Below the pieces are notes generated by a model. The model saw only the letters and a program-made list of their open reading frames with translations, did no database searches and was not told where the DNA came from. Below are positions 7,818 to 11,051 of a stretch of DNA of 11,051 bases, piece after piece (within the stretch, counting starts at the first letter, position 1; each line of letters starts with the position of its first letter). Origin of the DNA: MED-G78 sp964546275. Its GTDB lineage: Bacteria; Pseudomonadota; Gammaproteobacteria; Magnimaribacterales; D2472. Both the position numbers and the translations under genes were made by a program. The DNA lies in NCBI GenBank assembly GCA_964546275.1, contig CAZJJG010000029.1, positions 1 through 11,051 of the forward strand, given 5' to 3'.

Positions 7818-8270
7818 TTACTTGCTTGCAAGAACCTTCTTAGGGGTCTTAATTTCAATAGTTCTTGGTTTTTTCTCATCAGGAATGATTTTTTCTAAAT
7901 TTATAGTTAATAAACCATTTATAAGATCAGCTCCATTTACAATTACATTTTCAGCAAGAGTAAATTGCTGTTTAAATGCTCTTTGAGCTATTCCCTGATA
8001 AACAACCTCATTGTCATTTAAGGCTTCAGCTTTAGGGCCTTCATAGCTAACTGACAAAGTTCCATCTGTTAGTTCTATTATAAGATCTTCTTTTGAAAGA
8101 CCAGCAACAGCAACCTCAATGGTTATATTATTTCCATCCCTGCGGATGTTATACGGTGGATAGTTGGTAGATTTATCAGAAGATTCTGAAAGTCTTTGCA
8201 ATCTATCGAATAGTGGTTCAAAACCCAATACACGGGTAGTGAAAAACGGATCTGTAAAGTTAAGTATCAT
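7818..8270 (-). CDS. ibpA: Small heat shock protein, Hsp20/IbpA type
   Basis: This 150-residue ATP-independent holdase binds unfolding proteins in the cytoplasm. The N-terminal arm (FTDPFFTTRVLGFEPLFDRL) matches the IbpA-type start. It is followed by the alpha-crystallin domain from NYPPYNIRRDGNNITIEVAVAG (about 36-57) through GIAQRAFKQQFTL to NGLLTINLEKIIPDEKKPR (about 118-136). The C-terminal tail includes IEI, a match to the IxI/V oligomerisation motif. Length and domain order are normal for IbpA/HspH. The start is fixed by a perfect AGGAGGA ribosome-binding site 6 nt upstream, the strongest in the window. Regulation appears two-layered: a sigma32-like promoter and a ROSE-like thermosensing leader. 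A strong terminator follows the gene. The class is certain; the specific IbpA orthology is likely. Confidence 0.92.
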   Translation of the reverse strand: MILNFTDPFFTTRVLGFEPLFDRLQRLSESSDKSTNYPPYNIRRDGNNITIEVAVAGLSKEDLIIELTDGTLSVSYEGPKAEALNDNEVVYQGIAQRAFKQQFTLAENVIVNGADLINGLLTINLEKIIPDEKKPRTIEIKTPKKVLASK

Positions 8271-8355
8271 AATTAGTCCTCCTATTAAGCGACTATATCT
8301 TGCACCCCTAAGGCATGCATTTATTTATATATGTAGACCCTAATGGCATCTACAA
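8271..8355 (-). ncRNA. ROSE-like RNA thermometer in the hsp20 leader
   Basis: The predicted leader folds into three hairpins. Hairpin I (8332-8354) pairs TGTAGAT with GTCTACA, then CC with GG around an ATTA loop, leaving one unpaired G. Hairpin II (8301-8319) pairs TGCAT with GTGCA plus CC with GG around a short TTAG loop. Hairpin III (8274-8295) pairs TAGTC(G)CT (8295-8288) with AGGACTA (8280-8274), with a bulged G and a 7-nt loop. It buries the AGGA of the Shine-Dalgarno 6 nt before the ATG. ROSE elements upstream of small heat shock genes carry a conserved U(U/C)GCU that pairs with the Shine-Dalgarno around an irregular G. The UCGCU here fits exactly. Folding was done by eye only. Confidence 0.75.
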
Positions 8356-8360
8356 TACTT

Positions 8361-8388
8361 ATTTATGGTTATTTTTAAATATTTCAAG
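8361..8388 (-). promoter_or_regulatory. Sigma32 (RpoH)-like heat shock promoter of hsp20
   Basis: The minus strand reads CTTGAAA (8388-8382), identical to the sigma32 -35 consensus, followed after 11 nt by AACCATAA (8370-8363). The latter keeps the central CCAT of the CCCCATnT -10 consensus. The predicted start near 8355 coincides with the base of hairpin I of the leader. The -10 match is partial. Confidence 0.55.
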
Positions 8389-8464
8389 CTATCAAGATAA
8401 AAAAACTTTCAAAATTTGATAAACAGATAATGAACTTAATCAAGATATGTTAGTCTATACAAAT

Positions 8465-8863
8465 ATGAAATATATACTCTTAACTGCACTAATTATTTTA
8501 TCTCCCTTGAACTTTTCAGATGAACCTGAAGAGTTGGTTGTAAGCGTTGGAGATGTTTGGACATTAGGTTCTAGCTCAGGGAACACTATGTCAATTGGGG
8601 GAGAAGTTTTATATCTAATGCCAAATAGCGCCTATGAAACTTATAGAAGTAGAAAGTTTAACGATTGGAATCAATTCTCCATGGTTGATACTAGAAACTT
8701 AGTTAAATTAAGAAGAGGCTACCAAGTTGAGATTTTAGAAGGTTTATACCAAGATGCTATTTTTAAAGTTAAGCTCCTTAGTGGAACTTCAAAAGGTAGA
8801 AAATATTATGTCATCAAACAAGATTTACTTAAAAAATATAAATTAGAGGAAAAAGAACAATGA
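8465..8863 (+). CDS. Secreted protein of unknown function
   Basis: This is a 132-residue protein from the ATG at 8465 (an in-frame ATG at 8447 would add MLVYTN). The 8465 start gives a standard signal peptide (MKYILLTALIILSPLNFS, then acidic DEPEE), so I prefer it. Neither start has a clear Shine-Dalgarno. The mature part has no cysteine and looks beta-rich, with GDVWTLGSSSG near the start, VKLRRGYQVEILEG and GTSKGRKYYVIKQDLL towards the C terminus (an SH3-like feel, not a firm assignment), and a lysine/glutamate-rich tail. I do not recognise the family. Its stop overlaps the start of the lipoprotein gene (ATGA), so the two are translationally coupled and probably both act in the envelope. 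It is divergent from hsp20. Confidence 0.75.
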   Translation: MKYILLTALIILSPLNFSDEPEELVVSVGDVWTLGSSSGNTMSIGGEVLYLMPNSAYETYRSRKFNDWNQFSMVDTRNLVKLRRGYQVEILEGLYQDAIFKVKLLSGTSKGRKYYVIKQDLLKKYKLEEKEQ

Positions 8864-9312
8864 AAAATTATGCCCTATCTTTAATTATTGCAATTTCAAT
8901 TATTAGTGGTTGCTCAACAACTTCTTTAAGACCTGATGTTGTGGATAGATCCTCAGCCCAGAAAGCTCAATCTGTAACTTTTGGAGTAATAGAAGAAGTT
9001 ACTAAAGTAATAATTGAGGGTGATAGAGATCTTGGTGCAACAGCTGGAGCCGCTATTGGTGCTGAAATGGGAGCCGGTAATAATAAAGCTCCATTCGCAA
9101 GTGGGATTGTTGGAGCATTAATTGGATCAAAAGTTGGAGCTGAGATTGGAAGTGCTGTAACTAAAATCGATGGCCTTGAGTTATTAATATTTATGGACTC
9201 TGGAAAATATATTTCTATTATTCAAGAAGCTGGTGACACTAATTTTAGATCTGGAGATGAGGTACAAATTGTTAGATCTGGCAATAAATCTAGAGTCTTG
9301 CCGCGTAAGTAG
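8860..9312 (+). CDS. slyB: SlyB-like outer-membrane lipoprotein with glycine-zipper domain
   Basis: This 150-residue lipoprotein has a lipobox ISGC with Cys18 as the lipidated residue, followed by STTSL (Ser at +2, consistent with outer-membrane sorting). Residues SSAQKAQSVTFGVIEEV (31-47) correspond to the SlyB/PcpA motif before the glycine zipper. The zipper itself spans about 58-100 with repeated G-x3-G/A steps (GATAGAAIGAEMGAG, GIVGALIGSKVGAEIG). The C-terminal part (GLELLIFMDSGKYISIIQ, then FRSGDEVQIV) matches the SlyB family tail. In enterobacteria SlyB is a PhoPQ-linked stress lipoprotein that stabilises the outer membrane. That role here is inference. It overlaps the upstream secreted-protein gene by ATGA and is followed by a terminator. 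Confidence 0.85.
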   Translation: MKNYALSLIIAISIISGCSTTSLRPDVVDRSSAQKAQSVTFGVIEEVTKVIIEGDRDLGATAGAAIGAEMGAGNNKAPFASGIVGALIGSKVGAEIGSAVTKIDGLELLIFMDSGKYISIIQEAGDTNFRSGDEVQIVRSGNKSRVLPRK

Positions 9313-9346
9313 CTATAAAATAGCACAAGAGCAAATAGCTCTTTTT
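9312..9346 (+). terminator. Intrinsic terminator with tandem hairpins after the lipoprotein gene
   Basis: GCTAT-AAA-ATAGC (9312-9324) begins at the stop codon. It is followed by the stronger AAGAGC-AAATA-GCTCTT hairpin (9327-9343), which runs into a T tract (9342-9346). The second hairpin with its U tract is the functional candidate. The first is a short AT-rich stem of uncertain value. Confidence 0.7.
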
Positions 9347-9348
9347 AA

Positions 9349-9354
9349 TATAAT
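9349..9354 (+). promoter_or_regulatory. Candidate -10 box for recX (leaderless start)
   Basis: A perfect TATAAT lies 7 nt before the recX ATG, directly after the terminator. A transcript from it would start at or within a base or two of the A of the ATG. No convincing -35 box stands 16-18 nt upstream (CAAGAG at 9326-9331). Confidence 0.35.
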
Positions 9355-9360
9355 TCCTTC

Positions 9361-9813
9361 ATGAACGAAAATCTCTACTCAGATATTTATAATAAAGCTC
9401 TTGATATTATTTCTAGAAGAGAACACTCATTAAAAGAAATTAAGAATAAGCTTTTAAGAAAATATGATGACGAGGATACGATAGTATCCGTTATCGAAAA
9501 ACTCGTTACTAACAATCTATTAAATGATGCTAGATTTGCAGAAATGTATACTCGAAGCAGAAAAAGAAAAGGCTTTGGACCCACAAGAATATCTTATGAA
9601 CTCAGCACCAAAGGTGTTAAAGATTATCTTATTGATGAGGCTATTGAGCTAGAGGGTGGCTGGGTTGAATCAGCAATAGTTGTCTTTAAAAAGAAGTTTA
9701 AAAATGGTATTGCTAAAGATTTTAAAGAGTCTATGAAACAAAAATCATTTATGCAAAATAGAGGCTTCAGTTTTAAAGAAATTGAATCAGTTATGCGACA
9801 GGACATGTTATGA
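9361..9813 (+). CDS. recX: RecX, regulatory protein of RecA
   Basis: This 150-residue cytoplasmic protein fits the usual RecX length and consists of the family's tandem three-helix repeats. The N-terminal repeat has the signature ALDIISRREHSLKEIKNKLLRK (13-34) and the second has NNLLNDARFAEMYTRSRKRKGFGPTRISYEL (51-81). The C-terminal repeat ends NRGFSFKEIESVM. RecX binds RecA filaments and limits recombinase activity. Here recA is not adjacent within the window. The gene follows dnaX's usual strand and ends 9 nt before the dnaX ATG, so the two are likely co-transcribed. No Shine-Dalgarno precedes the ATG (TTCCTTC), which fits leaderless initiation. No better in-frame start is evident. Confidence 0.88.
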   Translation: MNENLYSDIYNKALDIISRREHSLKEIKNKLLRKYDDEDTIVSVIEKLVTNNLLNDARFAEMYTRSRKRKGFGPTRISYELSTKGVKDYLIDEAIELEGGWVESAIVVFKKKFKNGIAKDFKESMKQKSFMQNRGFSFKEIESVMRQDML

Positions 9814-9822
9814 TTTATCGCT

Positions 9823-11051
<1,229 letters not shown>

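Noticed and set aside
9387..9806. Minus-strand open frames opposite recX
   Set aside because: RecX motifs on the plus strand are clear. The minus frames are shadows with no recognisable features.

Overview
The window is an AT-rich bacterial chromosome segment (GC roughly one third by eye) with short intergenic gaps and several overlapping or nearly touching genes. The protein types point to a proteobacterium, most likely a gammaproteobacterium with a streamlined, possibly marine, genome. These include a pseudoazurin-type cupredoxin, a DsbD/ScsB-type thiol reductase, an IbpA-like small heat shock protein, a SlyB-like lipoprotein, and RecX next to DnaX. The phylum-level guess is moderately secure. 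Anything finer is inference.

Left part (1-5782): The window opens with the 3' part of tRNA-Val(GAC) on the + strand. Everything else as far as 8270 is on the minus strand. A three-gene cassette (503/69-833) encodes two tiny single-span membrane proteins followed by a secreted blue copper protein. A good sigma70-type promoter sits upstream of it. Next come an MscS-type channel followed by an SLC13/DASS-type transporter with two internal RCK_C domains, and then a YwaF/TIGR02206-type membrane protein coupled to a threonine dehydratase-like PLP enzyme.

Middle (5783-8446): A DsbD-family transmembrane thiol reductase lies downstream of a small heat shock gene, with a strong intrinsic terminator between them. 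The leader of the heat shock gene is the best regulatory signal in the window. A sigma32-like promoter is followed by about 85 nt of RNA containing three hairpins. The last hairpin pairs an AGGA of the Shine-Dalgarno with a UCGCU motif and leaves one bulged G, as in ROSE-type RNA thermometers.

Right part (8447-11051, + strand): A secreted protein of unknown function overlaps a SlyB-like lipoprotein gene by ATGA. A terminator follows, then recX (possibly leaderless) and dnaX, which runs off the window. At the end of DnaX domain III there is an A10-G run containing a correctly phased A_AAA_AAG slippery heptamer. Stop codons follow at once in both shifted frames, which predicts production of both tau and gamma forms. 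Just beyond it begins an in-frame CCAGAA hexanucleotide repeat encoding a Pro-Glu tract that continues past the window.

No CRISPR array, insertion sequence, phage gene or defence system is visible. The most notable items are the ROSE-like thermometer, the dnaX slippage site with its repeat tract, and the uncharacterised small-membrane-protein/cupredoxin cassette.
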